A stretch of 64,000 bases of DNA, taken from Meghimatium bilineatum (lineage: Eukaryota > Mollusca > Gastropoda > Stylommatophora > Philomycidae). The notes under the pieces were generated by a model. That model worked only from the letters and a program-made list of their open reading frames with translations, had not been told where the DNA came from and did no database searches. Positions within the stretch are counted from its first letter, which is position 1; every line of letters starts with the position of its first letter. This document shows, one piece after another, positions 44,950 through 55,499 of the stretch. Both the position numbers and the translations under genes were made by a program. The stretch spans positions 8,991,501 to 9,055,500 of the forward strand of contig CM067314.1 of assembly GCA_034231615.1 (NCBI GenBank), in the 5' to 3' direction.

Positions 44950-45129
44950 CTAAGTATACACAAAATGCTCAATGATGAGTCACATCGAGTCATACGACAC
45001 ATTAAGATCAGTACGCATAACAATCGGGATGAAAGACTTCCTGCAGTCATCTAGTGGCTCAGTCATTCAACATTTCATGCAAATAATGGACATATTATTG
45101 AGACAGACAAATGCTCAACCATGACCGTT

Positions 45130-45346
45130 AATAGTATATAAGACCTCAGCACATAACTTCATTCGTTGCTTTTTTTTAATTATTGTTGTGTTTTTCGTTG
45201 GTAACTATTTATATATTTGAGTCGCATGCCAAAAATAACCAAGACGATTCTGAGTATATAAATAGTGGCCAACCGAAAAACACAATAATTAAAAACATAA
45301 CGAATGAGGTCTTAATTAATAATATGCAGAGGTCTTATAAGTATGT
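45130..45346. repeat. Foldback (long hairpin) element
   Basis: Outer arms ATATAAGACCTC / GAGGTCTTATA and a longer inner pair (TTCATTCGTTG...TAATTATTGTTGTGTTTTTCG against its near inverse) surround a ~22-base loop at about 45231-45252. Total stem roughly 70 bp with small bulges. Candidate miniature foldback transposon or hairpin RNA source. Confidence 0.75.
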
Positions 45347-45349
45347 CGG

Positions 45350-45768
45350 AGGTCACGGCTGAATAGACATGAGCGTGGGGTTTACGCATGCTAGAGGCAA
45401 ACCAGTGATGTCACGCGACCTTGACAAACTTATACCAGTAATAGACCAATACAGTTTGGGTGTATTTTCCTATTTATGCAATACCAAATCAATTATGTTT
45501 AACGTAAGCCTATTGTCTCGCTAATTCTGAAATTTGATAAATAAAATTGACATCTGACAACAAGGCAAGTTCTGGGTGGCGGCTGTCACAGCATTTCCTG
45601 CAGGTAAACGTTGTTGTTGTCTGTCTACGGTAATTTCAAAGTCACACCCATGATATTAATACAAACGAAAAATTAATTGTTCGAAGATTTCAAAGTAAAA
45701 TGTTATTTTGCTGTAGCCAAATAACTCAGTTAAATAGTAATTTGCGAAATCTCAGTTAACAGTTATAT
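45350..45768. other. Unassigned
   Basis: Contains a consensus-like donor GCAG|GTAAAC at 45601-45602, but I cannot connect it to an exon. Confidence 0.35.
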
Positions 45769-45769
45769 G

Positions 45770-45905
45770 TTGTTTTATCTACTGTTATCTAGTTACATTT
45801 AATGTTTTCTCTAGTTACATTTAATGTTTTCTCTAGTTACATTTAATGTTTTCTCTAGTTACAGCTAATGTTTTCTCTAGTTACATTTAATGTTTTATCT
45901 TGTTA
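45770..45905. repeat. 23-bp minisatellite, about 5.5 units
   Basis: TCTCTAGTTACATTTAATGT plus TTT. Confidence 0.93.
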
Positions 45906-46235
45906 ATTCGCTTTAAAAAACCGTTAATACTCTTATGAAGTAATTTGCGACAGAAAAATCACACCAGATTAGAATAGGCGAATAAAATTTAATTTTATTG
46001 ATATAATTTTTTCAACGAAATTCCGAAAGTGGATTGTGTATGATTGTGTCTTGAATCATAGTTGGGATTACATGATTGCAGTAGCGAAGAAATGTTGCCG
46101 TCTTTAGCTATGTTGACAGCGAGTACGACAGCGGCCAAATTTCAAGCGCACGTGTGTGTTTCATATGTCTCTTGTACGATTGGAATACTGTAAAACTGTT
46201 AACTACTGCATAGTTAGTTGGCTAGTTAGTTAGTT
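45906..46235. other. Unassigned, TTAG run at end
   Basis: Ends in (TTAG)n-like AGTTAGTTAGTTAGTTAG at 46212-46245. Nothing else recognised. Confidence 0.4.
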
Positions 46236-46237
46236 AG

Positions 46238-46830
46238 TTAGTTAGTCGTCGGATCATCATCACTGCAAACTGGACACGTCCATAGTTGCTCCGATCTCTC
46301 TTTGAGTGTATCCGCCATTACATTTCTGCTGACAGTACCGGTCCTATGCTGGTTGGTCATCATTCTTCTGCGCCCTCCAAAATTCAATCCGCATTTCAAT
46401 CCCTGATATTTAATCCTAGTCATTGAAAAGGTATCATCATCCACATTAGTCTCACTCTCGCGTGTTATATCTCTTAAGGAGTTCAAAACGTCAGCGCGAT
46501 CCATTGCCCCATCGCCCTGTGCCACAATCGCGCACGATGCCAGTTGATCCGCTCTTTTATTGCCTCGAACGCCCACATGTCCCGGCACGAAAATAAATGT
46601 AACCACCTTCAAGCTCGCCTTTCTCAAGGCCTCAATCCACTGTTCGCGAACGAGACCCACTTGTACCTTCTTAATCATACTCATAGAGTCACTAAAGATG
46701 CAGACATGTGTTACCTTCTGTGTGCGTAGCCAGTCAAATGCCTTGGTCACCGCCATAGTCTCCATAGTCATACTACTCGTAGTGACCGCAAAAGCACCAC
46801 TCTCCTCTGTTAATGTCAAACCTCGGCATT
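46238..46830 (-). mobile_element. LINE RNase H domain, N-terminally replaced
   Basis: Open minus frame: SSMTMETMAVTKAFDWLRTQ (Glu), HVCIFSDSMSMIKKV (Asp), FIFVPGHVGVRGNKRADQLA (His, Asp), DRADVLNSLRDITRE, and a terminal WTCPVCSDDD Cys pair. The first catalytic strand (YTDGS) is missing. Upstream the same frame runs into tandem-repeat sequence (46831-47100), making a 226-codon chimeric frame with MERFDVITVVF at its start. No RT is attached. Family as in 11040-11795. Confidence 0.87.
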
Positions 46831-47100
46831 TATCTGGAGGGAAGAACACGGTAACAAAGTCAAACCTCAACATTTTAGCTGCAGAGAAAACTACGGTAAT
46901 AACGTCAAACCTCTCCATTTTAGAAGCAGGAAAAAAAACACGATATTAATGTCAAACCTCAACATTTTAGATGCACAGAAAGAAAACCACGATAATAACG
47001 CGAAACCTCGACATTTAGCAGCAGGAAAGACCACGATAACAAAGTCAAACCTCAACATTTTAGCTGCAGAAAACTACCATAATAACATAAAAACTCGACG
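46831..47100. repeat. ~45-bp tandem repeat, about 6 units
   Basis: Units with GTCAAACCTCAACATTTTAG, GCAGGAAAAACCACGATAAT and AACG. It abuts the truncated RNase H frame. Confidence 0.85.
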
Positions 47101-47234
47101 TTTCCACTGCTTGTAATATAATGACGCTGAAGTCGATCCACAAAATGAAAATACTAGTAACTCAATAAACATTTCATGTAAACAAAAAAAGGAAAAATCT
47201 AACAATGCTACTATACTACCACACACAAAAAATA

Positions 47235-47700
47235 ACAACAAAACACAATGTTCATGGACGTGACAGTCTCCCCAGAACGTTGTCTTCCCAATGGACTCTC
47301 TGAACCCTCTTCTGTCTTAGGCGATGCGGCTTGCATTATCTCACGACGTATTCATGTTATCTTTAATGTCGTCAGTCCATCTTCGTCTTGGTCTGCCCTT
47401 TCTTTCCACCAGGTGCTTTGCTCTCCATTATTTGTCTTTCTAAACATTGTGTCCAAACTTTATATGACCAAACAGGTGTAGTTTTCTTTTTACTATTGTG
47501 TTTAGTAACCAACACTCTGGACTCTTCAATGTGTTTATAATATCTGAGTTTCTCTTTTTTCCCCCTTTGATGATATTCTAAGTATCTTTCTGTAGCATTT
47601 CATCTCAAAGTCGTTGATCTACTTAGGGTCCATGTTTCATAGCCGTTTCATAGTCCATGTTGCAATCGGAAAAATACAAGTTCTTAGCATTAGCAGTTTC
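47235..47700 (-). mobile_element. LINE 3'-end fragment
   Basis: Minus-strand pieces ETAMKHGP, VDQRL..EMLQK, CLVI*SLDTMFRKTNNGEQS, WWKERADQDEDGLTTLKIT and a final GRQRCHVHEH in shifted frames: RT C-terminal tail. Heavily decayed. Confidence 0.65.
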
Positions 47701-47834
47701 GTTTCTATTTTCCCCCCATATGTTTTTGAAACTTGTTATTTTACAATATAGCATCTGTACCGTTGATGTTGGCATACACAACTATCTGTAATTTTGTTTC
47801 GAATAAATTTCACCGTTTTTTAAAAACGCATACA

Positions 47835-48350
47835 CAACAGGCCCCTATGTATATTCATATTTGCTCTAATACTGCAGCACTGTTAGTTGTGTGTGTGGTT
47901 ATATTTGCTCTAATACTGCAGCACTGTTAGTTGTGTGTGTGGTTATATTTGCTCTAGTACTGCAGCACTGTTAGTTGTGTGTGTGTGATTATATTTGCTC
48001 TAATACTGCAGCACTGTTAGTTGTGTGTGTGGTTATATTTGCTCTAGTACTGCAGCACTGTTAGTTGTGTGTGTGTGATTATATTTGCTCTAGTACTGCA
48101 GCACTGTTAGCTGTGTGTGTGTGATTATATTTGCTCTAATACTGCAGCACTGTTAGTTGTGTGTGTGGTTATATTTGCTCTAGTACTGCAGTACTGTTAG
48201 TTGTGTGTGTGATTATATTTGCTCCAGTACTGCAGCACTGTTAGTTGTGTGTGTGATTATATTTGCTCTAATACTGCAGCACTGTTAGTTGTGTGTGTGA
48301 TTATATTTGCTCTAGTACTGCAGCACTGTTAGTTGTGTGTGTGGTCATGT
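47835..48350. repeat. 44-46-bp minisatellite
   Basis: About 11-12 units of ATATTTGCTCTAATACTGCA, GCACTGTTAG, TTGTGTGTGTGGTT. Length differences come from the number of TG pairs. Confidence 0.95.
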
Positions 48351-48484
48351 AATCCATTGATGCATCAGTTGTGTATGTATCTCTGTATGTCATCGTTTAT
48401 GGTTTGTCAACAGTAAACAACATTTATATGGCATTGTTGGTAAGAGAGATCAATTGTAGAATGTTTACAGTAGAGTCAATATAG

Positions 48485-48960
48485 AATAGACACAAGTCGG
48501 GTAAAAATTTTAACAGCATGTGTGGCTAACAATGTTAACAGTATGTTTGGGTAGAAATGTTAACAGTATGTTTGGGTAGAAATGTTAACAGTATGTGTGG
48601 ATACAAATTTTAACAGTATATTTGGGTAGAAATGTTAACAGTATGTGTGGGTACAAATGTTAACAGTTATGTGTGAATAGAAATGTTAGCAGTATGTGTG
48701 GATATAAATTTTACCAGTATGTGTGGGTAGAAATGTTAACAGTATGTGTGGGTAGCAATGTTAACATTATTTGTGGGTAGAAATGTTAACAGTATGTGTG
48801 GGTAGAAATGTTAACAGTATGTATGGGAAGAAATGTTAACAGTATTTGTGGGTAGATATGTTAACAGTATGTGTGGGTAGAAATGTTAACAGTATTTGTG
48901 GGTAGATATGTTAACAGTATGTGTGGGTAGAAATGTTAACAGTATTTGTAGCTAGAAATA
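48485..48960. repeat. 25-bp minisatellite
   Basis: About 18 units of GTAGAAATGTTAACAGTATG plus TGTGG. Confidence 0.95.
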
Positions 48961-49039
48961 TGCCTTCTGCGATGTCTTTAAAATACCAGTACCGGTAAAT
49001 AGAAACGGTACGTGTGTGATGTTTACAGTGTATTATGTT

Positions 49040-49400
49040 TTACACGGAAAGTAAATGATGTGATGACCTGTATGATGTTTCACAGCAAGAGTAAATAAAG
49101 ACTGGACCTGTGTGATGTTTCATAGTAAGAGTAAATAAAGACTGGACCTGTGTGATGTTTCATAGTAAGAGTAAATAAAGACTGGACCTGTGTGATGTTT
49201 CATAGTAAGAGTAAATAAAGACTAAACCTGTGTGATGTTTCATAGTAAGAGTAAATAAAGACTGGACCTGTGTGATGTTTCATAGTAAGAATGTGCAGTG
49301 AGACGATCTGTAGAATCTTTCACAGTATGAGTGAGTATTGAGTGGATCTGTGTAATATTTCAAAGTAAAAGTGAGTGGTGAGTGGGACATGCGTGATGTT
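49040..49400. repeat. 38-bp minisatellite carrying AATAAA
   Basis: About 6 clean and 3 diverged units of TGTGATGTTTCATAGTAAGA, GTAAATAAAGACTGGACC. Each clean unit has a plus-strand AATAAA. Confidence 0.93.
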
Positions 49401-49767
49401 TACAATAGTTGGACTATCAATACTACATTATTTTGGTGCACGCCTAGCGAAAAATAGGTCAGCAGTAACACTTTGTACAGTGGTGAGTCACTGTATGTTT
49501 TGCCAACCCCGACTCCCCTTTCACTTTCCTCTAACTTGTTTAGTATTTCAAATACATTCACCTCATATTATTGTAACTTGCAGTGTGTGACACAAGGTAG
49601 AACTAGTTATAGCTGTTCTGTTATTGTCGTTCCACGTGAGATCATATCGATTGCACCGCTTCAACACACTTTAATTATGAATTATTTTATCAAAGCCTAT
49701 AACAGCACCGCAACAGTACTTCAAGCTAATTGTTTTGATTGTTCATGACATTTCTGTTCATTCATAG
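49401..49767. other. Upstream flank or intron of the membrane-protein gene
   Basis: No exon is certain here. The segment ends in an acceptor-like TTTCTGTTCATTCATAG directly before the first coding exon, so a 5' (perhaps noncoding) exon should lie further upstream. Confidence 0.45.
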
Positions 49768-49917
49768 GAGAACATTTTATACAATACGAAAATGGATATT
49801 AAAAATTCAACTACACTTCCAAAATTTTACACAAGTATTGATGACGTCATTTTGGGAGTTGCTCCCTCAGCACCTGCTCAGTTCACAGCAACAGACGCAT
49901 GGAACCAAACTTATCGG
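49768..49917 (+). CDS. Small glycosylated single-pass membrane protein, coding exon 1
   Basis: First of three coding exons of a 104-residue protein that I do not recognise. An acceptor (CATAG|GAG) precedes 24 bp of leader, then ATG at 49792 in good context (A at -3, G at +4). The exon codes 42 residues: MDIKNSTTLPKFYTSIDDVI, LGVAPSAPAQFT, ATDAWNQTYR, ending CGG|GTATGT in phase 0. Two N-glycosylation sequons (N5-S-T, N38-Q-T) lie here; N43-F-S starts the next exon. No hydrophobic signal peptide is present, so with the later membrane helix this fits a type III (N-out) orientation. The reading is open upstream of the ATG to the acceptor, so a longer N-terminus from an unseen exon is possible. 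Intron 1 (49918-53390) holds LINE ends and two arrays. Confidence 0.78.
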
Positions 49918-49984
49918 GTATGTGTCTTAGATATACATTTAAGCACAAATAGAATTCACAGAGCGTATCATACAATCTAAAGGT

Positions 49985-50660
49985 TTGAGAAAAGACAAAC
50001 ATAATTCTGCGTGTTGTAGCAAATTTTCACATTATATATAAATATATATATATTTATAACTGGAAAGTTGGAGATTAGAGGCAACAGAGATGTGGTTCTA
50101 TAGAAGAATGCTGAAAATATCATGGACTGCTAGAAAAAACTAATTTGGAGGTGTTGAAAAAGTCAAATGCGAAACGGACCTTAATCAATAATATAAGAAA
50201 TGACAATCTTCATTTTTTGGCCACTTCATGAGACAGGGAGGTTTGGAGAACATAGTCACAACAGGCAAGATTGAAGGCAACAGACAGAGGGCTAGCTACG
50301 CCAGCTGGCATGGCACCTGATGATGATATATATACACATGGCGTCTATGAAGTCTCTGTGAAGAGAAATGTATGCGTTCAATATGACGTAATTTCAAGTT
50401 GTGTATTTATATAGTCCACTATGCAGTTGCTCGGCAGATTGCTGTTAACTGCAGATTAAACTTGTGATCACTGAACAAAGAGTATTTGTGCTGGAACAAA
50501 TTTAATTGTTATTGGTAACGTAACCTAATCAGGAAGAAGCTGTCCACCCAGCATTTTTGGCTGTAGTGATTTTCTGGGCAATATAAATACGTCTTTTTGT
50601 CAACATTTCAGCTGGTAAATGTCTGATTTCCGTATTATATTCCAACTTTCAATCAACCTC
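49985..50660 (+). mobile_element. LINE 3'-end fragment (50060-50335) in intron 1
   Basis: Pieces EIRGNRDVVL, ENIMDC-type slip, VLKKSNAKRTLINNIR, HFFGHFMRQGGLENIVTTGK, IEGNRQRA, then a deletion and the ASWHGT end with CACCTGATGATGAT tail. Same family as 58294-58694. Remaining sequence is unassigned intron. Confidence 0.78.
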
Positions 50661-50664
50661 AATA

Positions 50665-51165
50665 AGCATCCACACAATACTTATGAAGGCGCAGGCACGC
50701 TGGGCAGGCCATCTTGTGCGTATGGAGAACTCGCGTTTGCCAAAACAAATATATTATGGAGAACTCAAGGCAGGATTTCGAAAAGCTGGTGGACAGAAAA
50801 AGCGTTTCAAAGACACGCTCAAGTCATCCTTGAAACATCTTAACATTGACGTAGGCGCTTGGGAGAGCCTCGCTCAGGATAGAACAGCATGGCGTTACAT
50901 CATTAGAACGGCGGAAGAATTCAGACAAGAAACTGCAAGACAGAAGCGGACACGTAGAAAAGAAAAAAAACATCTCAACCTCACACAGATACCTTCTATT
51001 GTTGTCAATTCTGTAAAAGAACATTTTGTGCGCGCATTGGACTTGCTAGTCATTTAAAAACGCACTATTAACTTTATTATTTTATTATTTATTGTTATTA
51101 TTATTATGGTTGAGTTTTTGGTCATCGTCGATCACGACGGACAAACATCATCATCATCATATTCC
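50665..51165 (+). mobile_element. LINE 3'-end fragment in intron 1
   Basis: One open frame reads AQARWAGHLVRMENSRLPKQ, IYYGELKAGFRKAGGQKKRF, KDTLKSSLKHLNIDVGAWES, LAQDRTAWRYIIRTAEEFRQ, a well-known RT C-terminal block of animal non-LTR elements. The zinc-finger end is lost. The 3' end has GATCACGACGGACAAACATC and (ATC)n. Confidence 0.9.
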
Positions 51166-51169
51166 AACT

Positions 51170-51600
51170 TTGCCACGTTGAAAGTAATTCTTTCAGCTAA
51201 CATGAATTGAACCATGTCCGTTCTGTCAGCACCGAATTGCTTTGCAATACAAGTAAACAGGTTTTCCGTACTTGACCAACCTCATCCCCAAAAAATAAAT
51301 GTTGAAAGTACATTGTCCATCAGTGATTCCAAAGCTCAAATATTGACTAAAATCACGGCCATGATCTGTTCTTGAATGTAACTTCAGAGAACATATAACA
51401 TTATCAAAGTCTAATATCAAGCTGACAGCTTCTCCATCTGGTCCAAATACATTATCATATCAGCAGCAACGATGTGTAGTCTGCTGGGGAAAAAAGTGTC
51501 ACTATTTTGTGACACATGCTACAACATTTCATATTCGTTGTCAGACAAAATACGAGAGCCAGTCTGGCATATTATTGACATACTGTGACGTTTTCGTATA
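51170..51600. other. Unassigned intron sequence
   Basis: No exon or repeat recognised. Confidence 0.4.
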
Positions 51601-51604
51601 ATAT

Positions 51605-52135
51605 TTATGACAGGTCAGTTTATTTGGCCAAAAGTACATTCAATGACTTGAGGAAAATAGTAACATCGGAAAAATTACAAAGTTAAAATTGAGAATTATA
51701 AAATGCTACATCTATTCCATATTAATGTATGGATCAGAAACATGGACACTAAATAAACAATTAGAAGACAGAATTGATGCCTTTGAGATGTGGGTATATA
51801 GGAGAATGGGGAGAACATCAAGGAAAAAGAGAAGAAAGCAAATAAAGAGGTGGTAAAACACTTAATATGAAGAAAGAATTACTAAGAGAAATATCAGGTA
51901 AATAAAATATTTTATACACATTAAAAGACATGGCACCTTATTGAAGGCCTTACTTGAGGGTAAAGTCATAGGGAAGCGAGCAAGAGGTAGACAGAGATAC
52001 AAGTAGGAGAGTAACATCATTAGTTGGACAGGTTACAGTCTAGCAGAGTGTACCACCAAAACAAGAGACATGGGCTGTTGGAGATATGTTGCAGCCAACC
52101 TTCGTTGCGGAGACGGTACTTGATGATGAGTTTAT
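51605..52135 (+). mobile_element. LINE 3'-end fragment in intron 1
   Basis: KSTFNDLRKIVTSEK, LKCYIYSILMYGSETWTLNK with slips, EDRIDAFEMWVYRRMGRTS, KDMAPY-type slip, and 3' end GTTGCGGAGACGGTACTTGA then TGATGA. Same family as 61085-61325 and 63380-64000. Confidence 0.85.
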
Positions 52136-52141
52136 TTATTT

Positions 52142-52610
52142 TTGGCAGGCCATTCTATTTATTTGTGACAGGACAGTCTATTTATTTGTGACAGGACAGT
52201 CTATTTATTTGTGACAGGACAGTCTATTTATTTGTGACAGGACAGTCTATTTATTTGTGACATGACAGTCTATTTATTTGTGACATGACAGTCTATTTGT
52301 TACATGACAGTCTATTTATTTGTGACAGGACAGTCTATTTATTTGTGACAGGACAGTCTATTTATTTGTGACAGGACAGTCTATTTATTTGTGACATGAC
52401 AGTCTATATATTTGTGACAGGACAGTCTATTTATTTGTGACAGGACAGTCTATTTATTTGTGACATGACAGTCTATTTGTGACATGACAGTCTATTTATT
52501 TGTGACAGGACAGTCTATTTATTTGTGACAGGACAGTCTATTTATTTGTGACATGACAGTCTATTTATTTGTGACAGGACAGTCTACATTTATTTATGAC
52601 ATGTAAACCT
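52142..52610. repeat. 23-bp minisatellite
   Basis: About 20 units of TATTTATTTGTGACAGGACA plus GTC, some with CATGACA or shortened. Ends in a diverged longer unit (52580-52620) resembling the 45-bp unit downstream. Confidence 0.95.
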
Positions 52611-52806
52611 ATTTCTTATAACTAATAATTATATTTGTTTGCCACATATAATCATGTTTCTTTGGATTTCAGTCGATTTCCAAGAGAAATCAGGCGATTT
52701 ACTTTTCTTCTTCTTCTTCTGCGGACATTGTTAGATCATCAGGCATGTCTTGAAGGCGAAGTCCACTGTCTGTTCCAGGTCTGAGCGGCTGCTTCATAAC
52801 TTTTGC

Positions 52807-53335
52807 TCAAATGTTTATTTGTGATATGTAGTAACCCTGTTTCTTGTGATTAATCAGTCTATTTATTTGTGGCATGTAACCCTGTTTCTTGTGATTAATC
52901 AGTCTATTTATTTGTGGCATGTAACCCTGTTTCTTGTGATTAATCAGTCTATTTATTTGTGGCATGTAACCCTGTTTCTTGTGATTAATCAGTCTATTTA
53001 TTTGTGGCATGTAATCCTGTTTCTGGTAATTAATCAGTCTATTTATTTGTGGCATGTAACCCTGTTTCTGTTGATTAATCAGTCTATTTATTTGTGGCAT
53101 GTAACCCTGTTTCTTGTGATTAATCAGTCTATTTATTTGTGGCATGTAACCCTGTTTCTTGTGATTAATCAGTCTATTTATTTGTGGCATGTAATCCTGT
53201 TTCTGGTAATTAATCAGTCTATTTATTTGTGGCATGTAACCCTGTTTCTTGTGATTAATCAGTCTATTTATTTGTGGCATGTAACCCTGTTTCTTGTGAT
53301 TAATCAGTCTATTTATTATGACACGTAATCATGTT
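52807..53335. repeat. 45-bp minisatellite, open on both strands
   Basis: About 11.5 units of TCTATTTATTTGTGGCATGT, AACCCTGTTTC, TTGTGATTAATCAG. 45 is divisible by three, so both strands keep one frame open for ~157-160 codons (plus INQSIYLWHVTLFLV; minus INRLINHKKQGYMPQ). Located 60 bp before exon 2 of the membrane-protein gene. Confidence 0.96.
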
Positions 53336-53390
53336 TCTTGTTCTTCATCCTGCTATTAATGACATATTTAACGATTTATTTTTCCTTCAG

Positions 53391-53430
53391 AACTTTTCAA
53401 TAGGGGCTGTTCAAGTAGAGGAAGAAACAG
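53391..53430 (+). CDS. Small membrane protein, coding exon 2
   Basis: A 40-bp exon with a strong acceptor (TTTTTCCTTCAG|AAC) and donor (ACAG|GTGAGA). It adds NFSIGAVQVEEET and one base (phase 1), continuing the frame from exon 1. It holds the third sequon (N43-F-S) and an acidic E52-E53-E54 patch placed just outside the membrane. Its tiny size is unusual, but both junctions are consensus and the frame closes correctly with exon 3, which supports it. Intron 2 runs 53431-55746. Confidence 0.75.
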
Positions 53431-53614
53431 GTGAGACACCGTGTGTATTTGCTGATCTCTAGACAGTCTGTATGTCCAATATAACAAGCATAGCTCTTTC
53501 ACGTGCTGTGTATGCGGTGCCTACGTAGAATTTTTGGGTTCAGGTGGCAGAACAAAATCACGGACACTGATATATTAAAAAAAGACCGGCAATTTGTCAC
53601 AGTATTGACCAAGT

Positions 53615-53715
53615 TCAGTTTACACATTCATAGATGGTTAGAAAGTCATTCATAGATGGTTAGAAACTCATTCATAGATGGTTAGAAACTCATTCATAGA
53701 TGGTTAGAAATTCAT
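53615..53715. repeat. ~21-bp tandem repeat, about 4.5 units
   Basis: CATTCATAGATGGTTAGAAA, inside intron 2. Confidence 0.9.
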
Positions 53716-54210
53716 TGTAACCAACAAAATTACAACTATTAAGAAGCTATGTTGCTCCAGTAATATCATATAGTTGTGAGAGGTGGACAATGGCATCTGT
53801 AATGATAAAGAAAATATCGACATTCGATATTAAATTTTATAGTATTAAGAATATCATGGGCATAAAAACGAACCAACGCAAATGTCTGCAAAGATCTGAA
53901 CATAGAAGAATGGTTCCTCAAAACTATAAAAAAAATTCAATTATAGCATATTTCGGGCATGTAAAGAGATACAATGGTTTAGAAAGATTAATCATGGAGG
54001 GAAAAGTTCCGGGAAAGAGAACAACTGAGACTACGAGGAACACATGACATCGAAGACATTCTGAACGTGACACTAGAAAAAGGGACACATGACATCAAAG
54101 ACATTCTGAACGTGACACTAGAAAAAGCTGGGCAGCTCGTACAGAGCTGAAAGTCTTACAAAGTAGCAGTGAAGACAACGTTCTGTAGTGAAGACAGCGT
54201 TCTGTAAAGG
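53715..54210 (+). mobile_element. LINE 3'-end fragment in intron 2
   Basis: YVAPVISYSCERWTMASVM, ISTFDIKFYSIKNIMGIK, HRRMVPQNYKKNS, YFGHVKRYNGLERLIMEGKV, PGKRTTETTRNT. A ~42-bp piece near the end (GGACACATGACATC...GTGACACTAGAAAAAG) is duplicated at 54043-54125. Decayed. Confidence 0.83.
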
Positions 54211-54339
54211 ACTTGTCACAGAGAGAGAGAGAAAGAGAAACGGAGAGACAGTGAGATGGTTAGGCACACAGGAAGGGGGGAAAATGGCAGGATACCGAGT
54301 GATCTCCTTTATGTGGGATGTGGGACGTAGATATGTTCT

Positions 54340-55485
54340 CGGACAGTGCCGGGTGAACACCTTCAGTATGTTCTCGTATAGACCAGGTCGTGCATGTGTA
54401 GACCACATCTTCACTCTCATAACTATTATAGAGAACTCGATTGAGTTTCAGTCACCTTTGGTAATAAACTTTGTAGACTTTCAAAAGGCTTTCGACAGTA
54501 TATATCGTCCCGAACTTCTGAAAATCATTAAGTTTTTGGATTTCAACCACAATATATAAACATCATGAAAGCACTCTTTCAGGAAGCAAACTGTTTTGTA
54601 ATGGTTTAATGTCGGCCTAGGAGTAAAAGAAGGACGTGTATTATCAACCGTTCAAGATGAAGAATCGGGTATCAGATGGCTCGGAAACAACAACTTAACT
54701 GACCTTTTTTTCATATGACATCGCAATCTTGATCTCTGCTCACCAGCAAACACAAGATACAACCGACATGATATGCACACTCGTAGATCAGATTAGGCTC
54801 CAGATCAACACATATAAATAAAAAATCATGGAACACACTCCTCAAGTGACATCTCATCAAACAACCAAATACTCGAACAAGTATCCACCTTTACTTACTT
54901 TGGTAGCAGAATGTCTGCAGATGGTGACTCAATGAAAGAAATAAATACACGCATAGCAGTCTCAGCAAGCGCATTCACTAAACTAATGAGCATCTGGAAA
55001 TACAAAGACATGGGAAGAAGCAGCAATTTAAAACTATTCAACTCTTGTGTTTTTCCATCATTGACTTATGATAGCGAAAGCTGGAAATCAACACAGGCAA
55101 CGAACCAAAAATTTTGAAAACAAACGTCTCCGAAAATTGTCGAACATAAAATGGAGCGATTTTGTCACAAATAGCGACCTACGAAATAAAATACACTAAG
55201 AATATGTTTCAAATGTTATAAGAAAACGCAGATGGAAATATCTGAGACACATTCTAAGATTAGATGAAAACAACCAGCAAGCTTTTATGTGTACACCGGA
55301 GGGTGAAAGAAAAAGAGGAAGACCCAAAATTACCCTAAAAAGCACCATACTTAAAGAAGGAAAAATAATAGGTTGAAAGCCCACACAAGAACTAAAAGTA
55401 CAGTCAGCTGAACGCAACGCAAGGAGAATCAAAACATCTATCCTAGGTGAGTCCTCCATCAATATAAGGCAATACTGTGTGAAAC
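54340..55485 (+). mobile_element. LINE reverse-transcriptase remnant in intron 2
   Basis: Starts SYRPGRACVDHIFTLITIIE, has palm motif A as VINFVDFQKAFDSIY, then frameshifts. The motif C region reads FFSYDIAILISAHQQ, where the catalytic YADD/FADD is replaced by SYDI, so the active site is destroyed. Continues MSADGDSMKEINTRIAVSAS, ESWKSTQATNQKF and the C-terminal region to about 55485. Same family as 29690-30410. Confidence 0.85.
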
Positions 55486-55499
55486 GTAACAACAATAGC

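Noticed and set aside
45595-45610. GCAG|GTAAAC as donor of a 5' noncoding exon for the membrane-protein gene
   Set aside because: A single donor-like match with no exon, promoter or distance support.
49375-49590. Hydrophobic 71-codon plus frame just before the membrane-protein gene
   Set aside because: Begins in the 38-bp array and has no donor or motif joining it to the exon at 49768.
54118-54420. 100-codon minus frame
   Set aside because: Antisense shadow of LINE pieces in intron 2.
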